Of a stretch of 43,968 nt of DNA, positions 16,816-25,651 are shown piece by piece (within the stretch, counting starts at the first letter, position 1; every line of letters starts with the position of its first letter). The notes below the pieces were generated by a model. That model saw only the letters and a program-made list of their open reading frames with translations, searched no databases and was not told where the DNA came from. Location: positions 1 to 43,968 of IMG/VR virus record IMGVR_UViG_3300030045_000011; one strand, given 5' to 3'. A program made the translations under genes and the position numbers. The DNA is from a virus.

Positions 16816-18382
16816 GATCCTCCTGGCACTGCTCCTGTGCTCCGGCTCCGCGCGCGCAGCTCTCACGTTCGACACGTCAGCTTGCCCAACCGGGGCGGGA
16901 TCGTGTCCTGTGGCCAGCAATATCCTCGGATCGGGCACCACCACCACCGCTTCCACGTCTTCATTTTCGACCGCGCCACCCGCCGCGATGAACGGGATTG
17001 AGTTGATTGAGATCCACGTGATGGCTATTGCGACGGCTGGAACAATCTCGTTCGCAACGCCAACCTTCACGGGAGGCTCAGGAACTTTCCTCGTCTCGGT
17101 TAGCAACGTAGGAACTGAGTGTTCAACCACTACACCAACGTGCTCTGCTTCGTTCTTCGCCTATACGTCGTCTGCGCTAACGGGAGTCACTTGTAACTTC
17201 TCGGCCACCACTACTAGCGGAGTGGTGCAAGATATAGTTGGCGTCCCGCTGGTATTTGGATCTCCCGCGACAATCGGGAAAGCGCAGGGCGGAACCGACA
17301 CGGGAACTACAGCGACGGCGAACCCTAGCGGACTCACGACTGCAAATAATTATTCATTTGCTGGGTTCGCCGACTCGCATAGCGCAACGTCACGAACGGC
17401 AATTAGCGGGACCGTGACTTATCAGGTGCTCGATGCCGCAAATTCTCATGCGCTGTGGCTAATGACTTCGCCTCTTGGCACCGGAGGCAGCCTGGTTGCC
17501 TCTGCTAGTCCTGCCGTCGTAACCCAAACTTGGTCCGGTTATCCCGTAGAGATCTTCGACGCGTCTGTAAACGTGGGTGTAGATCCCGTCTGGTGCCCAA
17601 CTGCAACTAATAATAGCTCGGGCATTATTCCGAGTTGTCCGGGCCACAGCACTACGACAGCAACCACCAATACGACTTCCCCCAGCCGATCAACGTCGGC
17701 ACCGTCTGAACTTCTATGCGCAATGGTGGAAGTTCAAGGCGTCGGACTTACCAGCTCTAGCGTCGCCATTTCCGATAGCGGAATCTCCAAAACGAGTGCG
17801 GGTTGGCAGCATGTTTTCGGCGCCCCATGCATGAATGGAACGACTGCATTGGTAGACGAGTGGTGCGCAGTAACAACGAGTCAGGCTTCAAGCAAGACGG
17901 TCACTGCCACATTCACTGCGACCTCGCTGATCTCAAGTACAATATTCGTAGTTGCACCTCTTTATTCAGAAAAAACGTTGCCTGCGAATTTCCAGTGTGG
18001 GGCCACCAGCTCGGGTCCGGCGGCGATTACGATCACTCCGGCGGCAAAGGGAAGTCTGCTCTTAGGTGGGGGCGTAGATAGCGCGAATCAAACTAGCCGC
18101 ACTCCAACCACGACACCGCAAGCAACCATTGCAAATAACAATACATCCGGGGCAACTGGTATCCTATGGAATGAGAACGCGTGGAGCACGGGGACATCTG
18201 CCGTGACGATCGGCGCGTCGAACACAGCCACTCCAACGAGTTGGACTGTCGGATTCGCGGAGATCTTGCTGACCAGCCCAAGCTCCACATGCACAATGTC
18301 CCTGATGGGGGTCGGGTGCGACGCCTCGCCTCCAATCGATCTAGTTCATTTCCGTGAACCCTTAACCTTCCTTTCTAGATAA
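16802..18382 (+). CDS. Secreted Ser/Thr-rich protein with two repeated beta domains
   Basis: Protein of 526 residues from ATG 16802, inside the end of the previous gene (an in-frame GTG lies at 16793). Residues 1-19 are a signal peptide (MRAVKILLALLL...SARA before ALTF). The mature protein is more than a third Ser/Thr/Ala and seems to contain two related halves, about 20-255 and 260-500, each with Thr runs, a hydrophobic strand, a G-T/S-x-V-T-A strand set and a closing W-[ST]-x-G/V segment. I do not recognise a family. An adhesin-like or decoy surface protein is an inference only. Confidence 0.55.
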   Translation: MRAVKILLALLLCSGSARAALTFDTSACPTGAGSCPVASNILGSGTTTTASTSSFSTAPPAAMNGIELIEIHVMAIATAGTISFATPTFTGGSGTFLVSVSNVGTECSTTTPTCSASFFAYTSSALTGVTCNFSATTTSGVVQDIVGVPLVFGSPATIGKAQGGTDTGTTATANPSGLTTANNYSFAGFADSHSATSRTAISGTVTYQVLDAANSHALWLMTSPLGTGGSLVASASPAVVTQTWSGYPVEIFDASVNVGVDPVWCPTATNNSSGIIPSCPGHSTTTATTNTTSPSRSTSAPSELLCAMVEVQGVGLTSSSVAISDSGISKTSAGWQHVFGAPCMNGTTALVDEWCAVTTSQASSKTVTATFTATSLISSTIFVVAPLYSEKTLPANFQCGATSSGPAAITITPAAKGSLLLGGGVDSANQTSRTPTTTPQATIANNNTSGATGILWNENAWSTGTSAVTIGASNTATPTSWTVGFAEILLTSPSSTCTMSLMGVGCDASPPIDLVHFREPLTFLSR

Positions 18383-18392
18383 GGAGACTCCA

Positions 18393-18620
18393 ATGCCCAT
18401 TCTTCCTCAGCAAGCAATCGACGATAAGTCAGGAGCTACGTTCACTGTCGACCCTCGACCCGGGATGAATACTCTCACCTTGTCGTGGCTTGACGATAAC
18501 GGGAACCCTGTGACGAGAACCTTTACCCTTGCCAGAACCACCCTTGCGCAAGCCGATACGGACATCGCGGCGTACTTCACTCATGCGTCGGATGGCATTG
18601 GTGGAGGCACTGGCCAATGA
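18393..18620 (+). CDS. Small structural protein of unknown function
   Basis: Protein of 75 residues with AAGGAG before the ATG. It has a short beta hairpin (NTLTLSWLDDNGNPVTRTFTLA) and a glycine-rich end. It is coupled by ATGA overlap to the permuted NlpC/P60-fold gene. It could be a chaperone or partner of that protein. No family assigned. Confidence 0.5.
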   Translation: MPILPQQAIDDKSGATFTVDPRPGMNTLTLSWLDDNGNPVTRTFTLARTTLAQADTDIAAYFTHASDGIGGGTGQ

Positions 18621-19117
18621 GTAAGATCCTTATCGGGTTTTCAACAAGTTCGGATCTCGACTCCCAGGTAATCGAAAAGATTACGAGCGCGAAGGTTTCC
18701 CACGCGTTCTTTCTGATCGAATCAGAATGGGGGCAGCTCGTCTACCAAGCTGATAGCCGAGGTCCGGTTCTGGAGCTCGCCGAGTTCGGCCTTGCACTTG
18801 AGAATCGAAAGGTAGTGGCGACCTTTGATCCCAAAGTGGATCTTACCGCCGCACTGAAAGAATCGATCAAGCGATACACCGGATACTCGTACGATTGGGA
18901 AGCAGACATCTGCGCAGGGCTCAACGACCTCGCGAAAAAGGCTGGCCTGAAGTGGCGGACCGCATTCTCAGGTGCTCACGCATCTATGTGCTCTGCCCTG
19001 GTGGTTCGGACTCTTCGCCTTGAGCCGACCTACCCGGAAGTCTACACGCTTTCGCCTGAGCTCACGGAACCCGGAGAGCTCTTCGACTATTGCCTTCGGC
19101 TCTACCAGTCCAACTGA
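18617..19117 (+). CDS. Permuted NlpC/P60 (YiiX/LRAT-like) papain-fold protein
   Basis: Protein of 166 residues. In the circularly permuted papain fold the catalytic histidine precedes the cysteine, and this order is seen here: H29 in KVSHAFFLIES and C125 in ASMCSALVVRTLR, with Y/D/W residues between (YTGYSYDWEADI). Family members are amidases, peptidases or acyltransferases acting on peptidoglycan or lipids. There is no signal peptide. Its place near the end of the tail block suggests a virion-carried or lysis-related wall enzyme. Confidence 0.65.
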   Translation: MSKILIGFSTSSDLDSQVIEKITSAKVSHAFFLIESEWGQLVYQADSRGPVLELAEFGLALENRKVVATFDPKVDLTAALKESIKRYTGYSYDWEADICAGLNDLAKKAGLKWRTAFSGAHASMCSALVVRTLRLEPTYPEVYTLSPELTEPGELFDYCLRLYQSN

Positions 19118-19125
19118 GGTAAAGG

Positions 19126-19707
19126 ATGAACTTCCTTTGGAATAAGCAGGACGAAGACGATCTCTTCCTGCTTCTTCTTTTAAGGGAGGAAGAGCCTCCT
19201 GTAACCACAACGCTCCCGCCGTTCCAGGAGCCGCTCAACGATATTCTTGGTCTACAAGATATCGTATCGGTTGAGTCCTTTCTTCCCCACTACGAGATTC
19301 TCGGTCTACGAGATATCGCGATGATCTATGGAGTCTACCGGATGCCTGGACAAGCCGCAACGCCGATTGTAAGACCGTGCGGTTCTGGGATGCCGATCGG
19401 CTGGACGTACCTTGATTCGGCAGATCGCACCACGCCAATCAATCTAGATAATGTCGAAGACATTATCTTGACGGTTCGAATGGGACCGCTCCCATCCAGC
19501 ATTCTGATTTTCCAGAAGAGTTTACTGAATGGCGATATTAGTATCATTTCGGCCACGCTCGGGGAAGCTCAGATTGCTATGAACGAAAGCGACACCGCTT
19601 CAACTGTGCCTGGACGGTACTACTACAGTATCAAGGTGATCTTTACATCCGGCGCATCTCCGGATTACCCGACCTCCGGGCCGTTCACCCTGACGCCGCA
19701 CTGTTAG
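19126..19707 (+). CDS. Tail-associated protein with Ig-like domain
   Basis: Protein of 193 residues, GAGGTAAAGG before the ATG, last gene of the late block. Residues 5-60 are acidic and contain a tandem near-repeat (DILGLQDIV and EILGLRDIA), mirrored in DNA by 25-bp imperfect repeats around 19240 and 19295. Residues 100-190 resemble the beta-sandwich at the N-terminus of some baseplate and upper-fibre proteins (NVEDIILTVRMGP ... ISATLGEAQIAMNESDTASTVPGRYYYSIKVIF ... GPFTLTP). Confidence 0.5.
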   Translation: MNFLWNKQDEDDLFLLLLLREEEPPVTTTLPPFQEPLNDILGLQDIVSVESFLPHYEILGLRDIAMIYGVYRMPGQAATPIVRPCGSGMPIGWTYLDSADRTTPINLDNVEDIILTVRMGPLPSSILIFQKSLLNGDISIISATLGEAQIAMNESDTASTVPGRYYYSIKVIFTSGASPDYPTSGPFTLTPHC

Positions 19708-19726
19708 ACTTCTTGTGGACATAACC

Positions 19727-19762
19727 AAATAGGGCCGGTTCCTTCGGGAGTCGGCCCTATTT
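19727..19762. terminator. Bidirectional terminator with UUCG tetraloop
   Basis: A perfect 11-bp stem (AAATAGGGCCG at 19727-19737, CGGCCCTATTT at 19752-19762) is extended inward by five more pairs, two of them G-U, and closed by C-UUCG-G. The A and T ends give a U-run in both directions. It sits between convergent operons ending at 19707 (plus) and 19770 (minus), so it can stop both. Confidence 0.85.
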
Positions 19763-19769
19763 GCGTTGC

Positions 19770-20030
19770 CTACGCTCCAGGAGGCTTGACGCCATTTGGA
19801 ATCGCTCCGACAACCTGGATTCCAGAAGAGTTCCTGCGAATGAGCTCCTGGATGAACTTTTGGAACCCGGTTGCCTGAACGATAAAGAACGCTTGGATCT
19901 GCTCCTGACCAATAGATCCCATGTGTTGGGCAGAAGCGATACAGTGCTTCATGCAGGAATCCGCCTCGAAGTAAGCAACGAGGTCCGTAGTGGTCTTGAA
20001 GTTTACTTCTGGCGTCTTTGAATCTTCCAT
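19770..20030 (-). CDS. Small protein of unknown function at the end of the minus block
   Basis: Protein of 86 residues with a strong AAGGAGA ribosome site before ATG 20030. It is acidic at the N-terminus, then helical with two cysteines (C31, C35 in DSCMKHCIASAQHMG) and a Gln/Ile-rich helix (IGQEQIQAFFIVQATGFQKFIQELI). I do not recognise it. It is the last minus-strand gene before the convergent terminator. Confidence 0.65.
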   Translation of the reverse strand: MEDSKTPEVNFKTTTDLVAYFEADSCMKHCIASAQHMGSIGQEQIQAFFIVQATGFQKFIQELIRRNSSGIQVVGAIPNGVKPPGA

Positions 20031-20052
20031 TGGTTCTCCTTGGTAACAAGGT

Positions 20053-20114
20053 AGTATAGTTGCAGGGGTACGGTTACATGGTTGTTTAATTGGCTAGGGC
20101 CATGCGCCGCCCTA
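20053..20114 (-). other. Intergenic stretch with hairpin between polymerase and last gene
   Basis: After the polymerase stop the minus strand forms a 6-bp stem (TAGGGC 20095-20100, GCCCTA 20109-20114) without a clear U-run. Further down is a TATACT box (20058-20053) lacking a good -35 partner. This may be a weak terminator and a weak promoter for the gene at 19770-20030. Confidence 0.35.
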
Positions 20115-20124
20115 TAACCAGCGA

Positions 20125-22170
20125 TTAGCACGCGCCCCAATGGGCCGCAATTTTCTTTTCGCAAAGGATTGGGACGGTGAGTTTAACCGCGGTCTCCATG
20201 GCGCGTTTAGTCTCCTCAAGTTCGCGTTCAAATCCGCCAGCATGGGAGAAGTCGAGTTCATCGTGAACCTGTAGAACTGGGACGCCGAGTTGATCCCATA
20301 CTCCGCCGGTGTAGAGCTGCCACATGGCTTTCTTCATGCAATCGGCTTCGAGCATCTGGAGATACCGATTTAGTGCCTTATGAAGATACGCTCTACGGAT
20401 GTCGGTGTACTTACGGAGTGCAAGGTCTAGCGGAAGAGCAGGAGTTTCTTCCCCATCGTCCTCACCCCGTTTGCGATTAGGCTCCCACAGATCAAAACGA
20501 GCACGGCGACCAAGAGGACTAACGATGAACCCGTTTTGTTCGGCATAAGCCGAAATCTCTTTGATAGTCGGTTTAACAAAGGGGACTCCGGCATGGTACG
20601 CCTCCATGAATGCTTTAGCTTCTTTGAGTGCTCCACCGAGACGCGCGAGTAACTTTGCTTTGCCCATCCCAAAGAGCGTTCCGAAATTCAGCTCTTTAAC
20701 GGCGTCGCGCTCAACCTTCTTCGCGAAGACAGCCTGCACGACTTCAACGGCCCACTTATGGAAGTCGGTCAGAGGATCGTTGCGATACCGGTTGCGAGCG
20801 GCTTCTGCACCCGGTCCAGTCGCGCAATGAACCATTCCGCGATATTGGATCTGGGAAAGGTCGAACTTGACCCATTCCTTGTGGCCATCGTGCGGCTTAA
20901 AGATTGATCGGATTTCTTTACCGAGCTTCTCGACAGACCCGTCCGGAAGGATCTCTTTATCCCGGATAGGAAGATTCTGTAGATTTGGATGCGAGCTCGA
21001 AAACCGGCCAATGATTGTACCATTCCGGTCTGTCCGAAGAGGGTGAAAGGATCCGTGAAGGATCCCATTCGTATTCCCGTTAATGATATACCCTTCAACG
21101 AAGGTCCCTCGGAGTTTGGAAAGTCTCCGTACCCCCATGACCATTTGAGCCATCGGGTGCGGATGACTCTTGAGCCACTCTTTTCGGAAGCTGGGATTTC
21201 CGGTTGGCTTATTCTTAGTTGGTTCTGTCCGCGGATACTTTAGATTAAACTTGTCGAAAAGCTTCGCGATAGAATCAGAAGCGTTGACGTTAACTTTGAA
21301 CCCGGCAAGCTCATTGAGCTTTAACTGGTTCTCTGTAATTCGCTGCGTAAGCGAATCCCTTAGCCGGACCGCATGTTCTACGTCAACTGCCACGCCCTTA
21401 AAGCGCATGTCCACAACAAGCCGAATTAGATCGCACTCCATTAGAAATAGGTCAGTGAGACCTTCGGATGCCAGCTTCTCCCACATGATTGGAAGAAGCT
21501 CGAAAGGCATGAGTGCATCTTCTTCTGCGTACGGGCCGACTAGTCGAGGAGGGCTCCTCCAGATGTTTTCGGCCTGCTTCTCGTGAGTCGGTGCACCACC
21601 GTAGGAGTCAGACGACCATCTGAAAAGCGTAGTTTGAAGCTTCCCCCTTCCAAGGTACTTCTCGCCAAGCTTATCGAGACGGACGAGCGACCGCTCGTCG
21701 AGAAGAGCTTCTGCCATTTGGACGTCGAGAAGTCGACCACGGACATGGATCCCTTCTTCCCGAAGACCACCGATATCATAGATAAGGTTCGCGCCGACTT
21801 TTGTCTGGTCGTCGTGGCGGAGGGTGTCCTTTGCCCAAGCGATGACCTGCTCTGGATTGAGGTTATACTCCTTCTCGACTGTATGTCGAATCGGGAAATA
21901 CCACTTGTATCCGTCTTGGGTAGAAATGGACATCCCGGACATATGGAACTTGTCTGGCCTACCACGACCCCATCCTGGTCCACGATCCTCAATTTCGGGA
22001 TCGTATGATTCAATGTCGATACCTAGGATCTTTGCAGACCTAAGATTAGGGAAGGATCTGGGAGGGGTCCAGCCAGTGTCCGGAATAGGTGCAAGAGGTC
22101 GCAGGCGATTCAGCACGCCCTTTTTGCGCTGAACGTCGGTCCAGAACATCCCAATCGAATCGGAGCGCAC
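20125..22170 (-). CDS. polA-like: Family A DNA polymerase with 3'-5' exonuclease
   Basis: Protein of 681 residues, GTG start right after the clamp gene. The DEDD exonuclease is complete: D52 and E54 in GIDIES, N-x-IYD in GANLIYDIGGL, and Y-x3-D in YAEEDAL. Polymerase motif A reads D437-LSQIQYR, motif B R-x3-K492-x3-F-x3-F500-G, motif C H636-D637-E638. The glutamate that acts as the ribose steric gate in E. coli Pol I (E710) is a glutamine here (Q442), and the motif B tyrosine (Y766) is F500. There is no 5' nuclease domain. It likely replicates the phage with the neighbouring clamp, primase and helicase. Confidence 0.92.
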   Translation of the reverse strand: MRSDSIGMFWTDVQRKKGVLNRLRPLAPIPDTGWTPPRSFPNLRSAKILGIDIESYDPEIEDRGPGWGRGRPDKFHMSGMSISTQDGYKWYFPIRHTVEKEYNLNPEQVIAWAKDTLRHDDQTKVGANLIYDIGGLREEGIHVRGRLLDVQMAEALLDERSLVRLDKLGEKYLGRGKLQTTLFRWSSDSYGGAPTHEKQAENIWRSPPRLVGPYAEEDALMPFELLPIMWEKLASEGLTDLFLMECDLIRLVVDMRFKGVAVDVEHAVRLRDSLTQRITENQLKLNELAGFKVNVNASDSIAKLFDKFNLKYPRTEPTKNKPTGNPSFRKEWLKSHPHPMAQMVMGVRRLSKLRGTFVEGYIINGNTNGILHGSFHPLRTDRNGTIIGRFSSSHPNLQNLPIRDKEILPDGSVEKLGKEIRSIFKPHDGHKEWVKFDLSQIQYRGMVHCATGPGAEAARNRYRNDPLTDFHKWAVEVVQAVFAKKVERDAVKELNFGTLFGMGKAKLLARLGGALKEAKAFMEAYHAGVPFVKPTIKEISAYAEQNGFIVSPLGRRARFDLWEPNRKRGEDDGEETPALPLDLALRKYTDIRRAYLHKALNRYLQMLEADCMKKAMWQLYTGGVWDQLGVPVLQVHDELDFSHAGGFERELEETKRAMETAVKLTVPILCEKKIAAHWGAC

Positions 22171-22171
22171 C

Positions 22172-23131
22172 CTACCTCATTCCAGTAATCACACCGCGTA
22201 GGTTGTCGCCAAAGAATGGCATCGGGCGAGGGTACGTCGTAAAGTCAGCTTGCTTCGCAACGCGATGGATCTTACGAAGTTGAAGTAGGTTGTAGCACCC
22301 GCAATCCGATCCAATGTCCCATTGAACCGATGCGCCCAGCTCCGTATCCTCATGGGTTAGGATTGCAGCCGCCTTCAGGAAGACTCTTTCTTCTTCCCCA
22401 ATAAACGGCGTCAGGTCCTCAAGTGCTTGAAAGAACATTTCAGGAATCTGGATTGGGGCAGATTCCGCACCGAGTAATCCTTCTACGTTCGGCCACTCGT
22501 TCGTAAGCATCTGGGAGCGCAGCCATCGCCCGGATGCGTAATGGAACGTAATTGAGGTCCTTCCAATTTGGATCTTTTCCGGAGTCTCCCCAATCCGTGA
22601 GAGCTCTTTAATTGCCTCTCTTGGAATATTAAGATCCGGAAAAGAGATCCCAATCCACTTTTGTATCAGGATCACATTGTTAGTCACGTACGCACTACGG
22701 TCGCGCAAAAGGATCCCCTGCGACCAGGGCCGGGAAGCGTCTTCGCTGATGAAGGGCTCGAGCTCGCTTAGGACATCGACGAATGCAGACCCCTCGATCG
22801 GAACGGTTTCGCCCTCGGGGTAGATATCCGGGAAGGAGCCGTCTGGACCTTCTGGTAGGCAAGCGACGTGTGCAGTGAAACTACCAGACTTAACCACAAG
22901 TCTGTTCCCAGGAGTCAGGTGCATCTGAACGACGTCACGGCTTGTCTGGATCGCCTTGATAAAAGGTACGGCCTGTGGTGAACAGGTTAGGTCCAGGTCA
23001 ATAGGGCTACTGATCGCAATTCGCCCATTGTAGCCGAGAATCCTTCCATTCTGAATACGGAAGTGCGTCAGACTCGGGACGTAGTCCTTCTTAGCGACGC
23101 TTGATCCGACAAACTTGAGAGTCTCAAGCAT
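22172..23131 (-). CDS. DNA sliding clamp (Pol III beta-like)
   Basis: Protein of 319 residues. It has the signature of beta-clamp proteins: an N-terminal VGSSVAKKDYVPSLTHFRI segment, ILGYNGRIAISSPIDL, a middle PDGSFPDIYP and IGISFPDLNIPREAI, and a final domain. It is shorter than bacterial beta (about 366), which is common for phage versions. A clamp beside a family A polymerase would raise processivity. It starts in a TAAATG junction with dpdA and is read before the polymerase. Confidence 0.75.
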   Translation of the reverse strand: MLETLKFVGSSVAKKDYVPSLTHFRIQNGRILGYNGRIAISSPIDLDLTCSPQAVPFIKAIQTSRDVVQMHLTPGNRLVVKSGSFTAHVACLPEGPDGSFPDIYPEGETVPIEGSAFVDVLSELEPFISEDASRPWSQGILLRDRSAYVTNNVILIQKWIGISFPDLNIPREAIKELSRIGETPEKIQIGRTSITFHYASGRWLRSQMLTNEWPNVEGLLGAESAPIQIPEMFFQALEDLTPFIGEEERVFLKAAAILTHEDTELGASVQWDIGSDCGCYNLLQLRKIHRVAKQADFTTYPRPMPFFGDNLRGVITGMR

Positions 23132-24049
23132 TTAGAAAAGTCCGATCTGATCAAATTTGAAGACGTCGTTTTGCTTCTTCTGGTCGCGTCCAATCATTTC
23201 AAACGCCCAAATGTTATACGCCCAGCGTGCAAGGTAAGTTGTTCGCATACGTACGAGGTCTGTCCCCGCTTCCACAAGCTGTTTCTCCAGTGCTGCGCGG
23301 TGCTCCTTGGACATTGTATCGATGTGGCGGTCGAACTGTTTGCGAGAAGGAGCTTCTTCCGAAACGCTAACCATGCCTCCGTCCAGGAGTTGCATACCAC
23401 CGACGCGCGCCACTTGCACCCATGACGAAGAATCCACGGAGAACCACGGGTAACGCCGCATCATATCGATTCGCGTTAGTCCGAATCCATGAACACGAAC
23501 CTTTGGCCTGCCAGCTCCATCGCAAAGGTGCTTCTCCCAGATTCGATCCAGCCATGTGAAGAGTTGAGGCTTCTGGATTGGCACCATACCACCGATGGTG
23601 ATATACTCGTAGTTCGCGGCGTAGTAATCAAGATACCGTGGGTCTTCCCCAAAGTGAAAACAAGGCAGGGGCTTGACTCCGAGACGCTCCATTCTTTGCT
23701 GGTTCTCCCAGGTCTTTTGGGGATCACCGATGCCGTCAAGAACAGAAGCAAGCAGACAGCCATCAACATTTTCGATGATGTCGAGATTGGCTTTGATGAA
23801 CTCGCAGTAGGCCGGGAGGTCAATGTCAACCCCTTTGGTGTATGCAGAGAATGCCCCGGAGTCCAGAAACATCTTGCGACCTTCCCGCCGCATGGGATCT
23901 ATCTTGGTAGGGCTCTTGAAGTAGTGGTACGATTCGAGAAGGTGGGATGCACTATTCCGCTGCGCGCGTTCCTGATCCGTACACCGTGACCATGCACTTC
24001 CGAACGGGTGAAACCCGGCAGTGAAGATTCCAGCTAGATACAATCGCAT
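23132..24049 (-). CDS. dpdA: DpdA: 7-deazaguanine DNA transglycosylase (TGT superfamily)
   Basis: Protein of 305 residues. It has the phage TGT-like pattern: L-D63-SGAFSAYTKG, VLD105-GIGD, C-FHFGE (132-135), YEYITIGGMV, HGFGLT (187-192) and YPWFSVD206-SSSW. D63 and D206 match the two catalytic aspartates of TGT (general acid/base and nucleophile). DpdA exchanges guanine in DNA for preQ0 or a derivative. The genes making preQ0 from GTP lie just upstream in the same transcription unit, which makes DNA rather than tRNA the likely substrate. Which base is inserted, and at which motif, cannot be read from the sequence. Confidence 0.85.
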   Translation of the reverse strand: MRLYLAGIFTAGFHPFGSAWSRCTDQERAQRNSASHLLESYHYFKSPTKIDPMRREGRKMFLDSGAFSAYTKGVDIDLPAYCEFIKANLDIIENVDGCLLASVLDGIGDPQKTWENQQRMERLGVKPLPCFHFGEDPRYLDYYAANYEYITIGGMVPIQKPQLFTWLDRIWEKHLCDGAGRPKVRVHGFGLTRIDMMRRYPWFSVDSSSWVQVARVGGMQLLDGGMVSVSEEAPSRKQFDRHIDTMSKEHRAALEKQLVEAGTDLVRMRTTYLARWAYNIWAFEMIGRDQKKQNDVFKFDQIGLF

Positions 24050-24082
24050 TCGGCGGACTCCTATGCTAGATCGGTGTAGCGT

Positions 24083-25060
24083 CTACTCCTTGATTCCAAT
24101 CTTGGAGAGGAATTTCGCCCGTTCGGACTTCTTCTCATCTCCGTAGTAAGGATGGCCTTGGACCCGGAGAGGATCAGTAAAGCTGATCCCGCCATCCGTA
24201 CTCTTGAGAAGTTTCACGAGCACGTTGTACTGCGTACGTGAGAACGTGACCGACCCGAGTTTATGCTCCTCGAAAGCTTCGTAAGTTCGAGGGAATAACT
24301 CTTTCACGATTGAAGCGATCGCTTGTCCGAAGTCGCGCGCCTCTTTCTGCGCGTGCTGGTCTAGCCGAAGACTCAGGAAGTGGAAGAGGTTGTGCAGATC
24401 CATCTTCCAGAAGACTTCGGTGTAGTTCGAGAGCGGAAGATCCTTGCGAGCCTGCTCCTTTGCGACACCGAGCTCTAGCCGGTGCTTATAGACATCTCGA
24501 GCCCTTGCGTGAAACTCGGCTTCTACCACTGAAAGTCCCCTTCCATCCTCCTCTGGAAGGAGTCCCGAACTTCCCTGACGGTTGGAAGTTCCTTGCGTGC
24601 GCCACTCGTCTGGAGCCGTCGTAGCCATCTCGTCAATGGCTTCCGAATACCGAGTCGAATATTCGGAGACATTCGCAGTACGATGCCGAACCACCTGCCT
24701 CCAGATGTCCATCGGAATCCGAAGGTCGAAGATGATCTCTCCGAATTCGATTGGAGACGTATGCCGGTTCTCCATCATATACATCAAGATACCGAGATCC
24801 CCTCGAGGAAAAGATTCCCCTCTCTCATGAATGTGCGTAAGTCCGGTGGACCATGAAGCCGTCGAATAGTCGCGCCACCCAGGTTCAACGAAAAACTTCC
24901 AGGCGGAGCACAGTTTGTGCTTGCACCGGAAGTAGGGTTCCCACGACACAAAGCCTCTTGTCGTCGACTTGCGTGCGGTTCGTACAAGAGATTCGTCCGA
25001 CCCTATATGGTCGACGTACTTAACGAATCCACCAGAACCGACCTTGAATTCCATGTCCAT
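24083..25060 (-). CDS. thyX: Flavin-dependent thymidylate synthase ThyX
   Basis: Protein of 325 residues, longer than the usual 210-250. The ThyX signature RHR-x7-S is present (R125-H126-R127, S135, then T-R-Y-S), as are ENRHTSPIEF and the C-terminal D-L-H-N-L-F-H-F-L-S-L-R-x-D. It makes dTMP from dUMP with FAD and methylenetetrahydrofolate. Residues about 37-86, before the first conserved block, are an insertion with two cysteines and many aromatics (WEPYFRCKHKLCSAWKFF). It sits between folE and dpdA, so dTMP supply and base modification are expressed together. Confidence 0.92.
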   Translation of the reverse strand: MDMEFKVGSGGFVKYVDHIGSDESLVRTARKSTTRGFVSWEPYFRCKHKLCSAWKFFVEPGWRDYSTASWSTGLTHIHERGESFPRGDLGILMYMMENRHTSPIEFGEIIFDLRIPMDIWRQVVRHRTANVSEYSTRYSEAIDEMATTAPDEWRTQGTSNRQGSSGLLPEEDGRGLSVVEAEFHARARDVYKHRLELGVAKEQARKDLPLSNYTEVFWKMDLHNLFHFLSLRLDQHAQKEARDFGQAIASIVKELFPRTYEAFEEHKLGSVTFSRTQYNVLVKLLKSTDGGISFTDPLRVQGHPYYGDEKKSERAKFLSKIGIKE

Positions 25061-25063
25061 GGT

Positions 25064-25651
25064 CTACTTTCCGTTGATATCAGCGAGTTGGAAGAATTCC
25101 ATGCGAGCAGCCGGGTCCTTCTTGATCACGCCTCGGAGCGCCGACGTAACCGTTTCCTCACCCTGCTTGTGGACACCGCGCGACTCCATGCAAAAGTGTC
25201 GAGCCTTGATCACCACGGCAACGCCTTTCGGAGCAAGATGCTCTTCGATGGCGTTTGCGATCTGCTTGGTAAGCCGCTCCTGAACTTGGAGCCGCTTTGC
25301 GTAGATGTCCACAAGGCGTGCAAGCTTGGAGAGCCCAACGATCTTCTCGTTTGGAATGTACGAGACAGTCGCGGTCCCGAAGAACGGAGCCATGTGGTGT
25401 TCGCAGTGGGAGTAGAATGGGATGTTGCGGACCATGACGAATTCGTCATACTCTTCCGCTCCGTCCTCAAAGACCTTGAGGACATCCTCGGGCTTCTGGT
25501 TGTATCCCGAGAGCCATTCTCCCCACGCCTTCGCAACCCGGAGTGGCGTCTCCTTTAGACCTTCCCGGGTCGGATTCGGGACAAGAAGTTCGATTATCGC
25601 CTCTACGGAATCCGAGACCATAAGAAGCCTTGCAGCGATCTTTTTACTCAC
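25064..25651 (-). CDS. folE: GTP cyclohydrolase I
   Basis: Protein of 195 residues, GTG start overlapping the end of queD by 8 bases. Zinc ligands C83 and H86 lie in [10 protein letters not shown] and C154 in HFCMESRGV; the E-R-L-T-K-Q-I helix is also kept. It converts GTP to dihydroneopterin triphosphate, the first step of both folate and 7-deazaguanine synthesis. In this operon the pterin would feed QueD. All residues needed for activity appear present. Confidence 0.95.
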   Translation of the reverse strand: MSKKIAARLLMVSDSVEAIIELLVPNPTREGLKETPLRVAKAWGEWLSGYNQKPEDVLKVFEDGAEEYDEFVMVRNIPFYSHCEHHMAPFFGTATVSYIPNEKIVGLSKLARLVDIYAKRLQVQERLTKQIANAIEEHLAPKGVAVVIKARHFCMESRGVHKQGEETVTSALRGVIKKDPAARMEFFQLADINGK

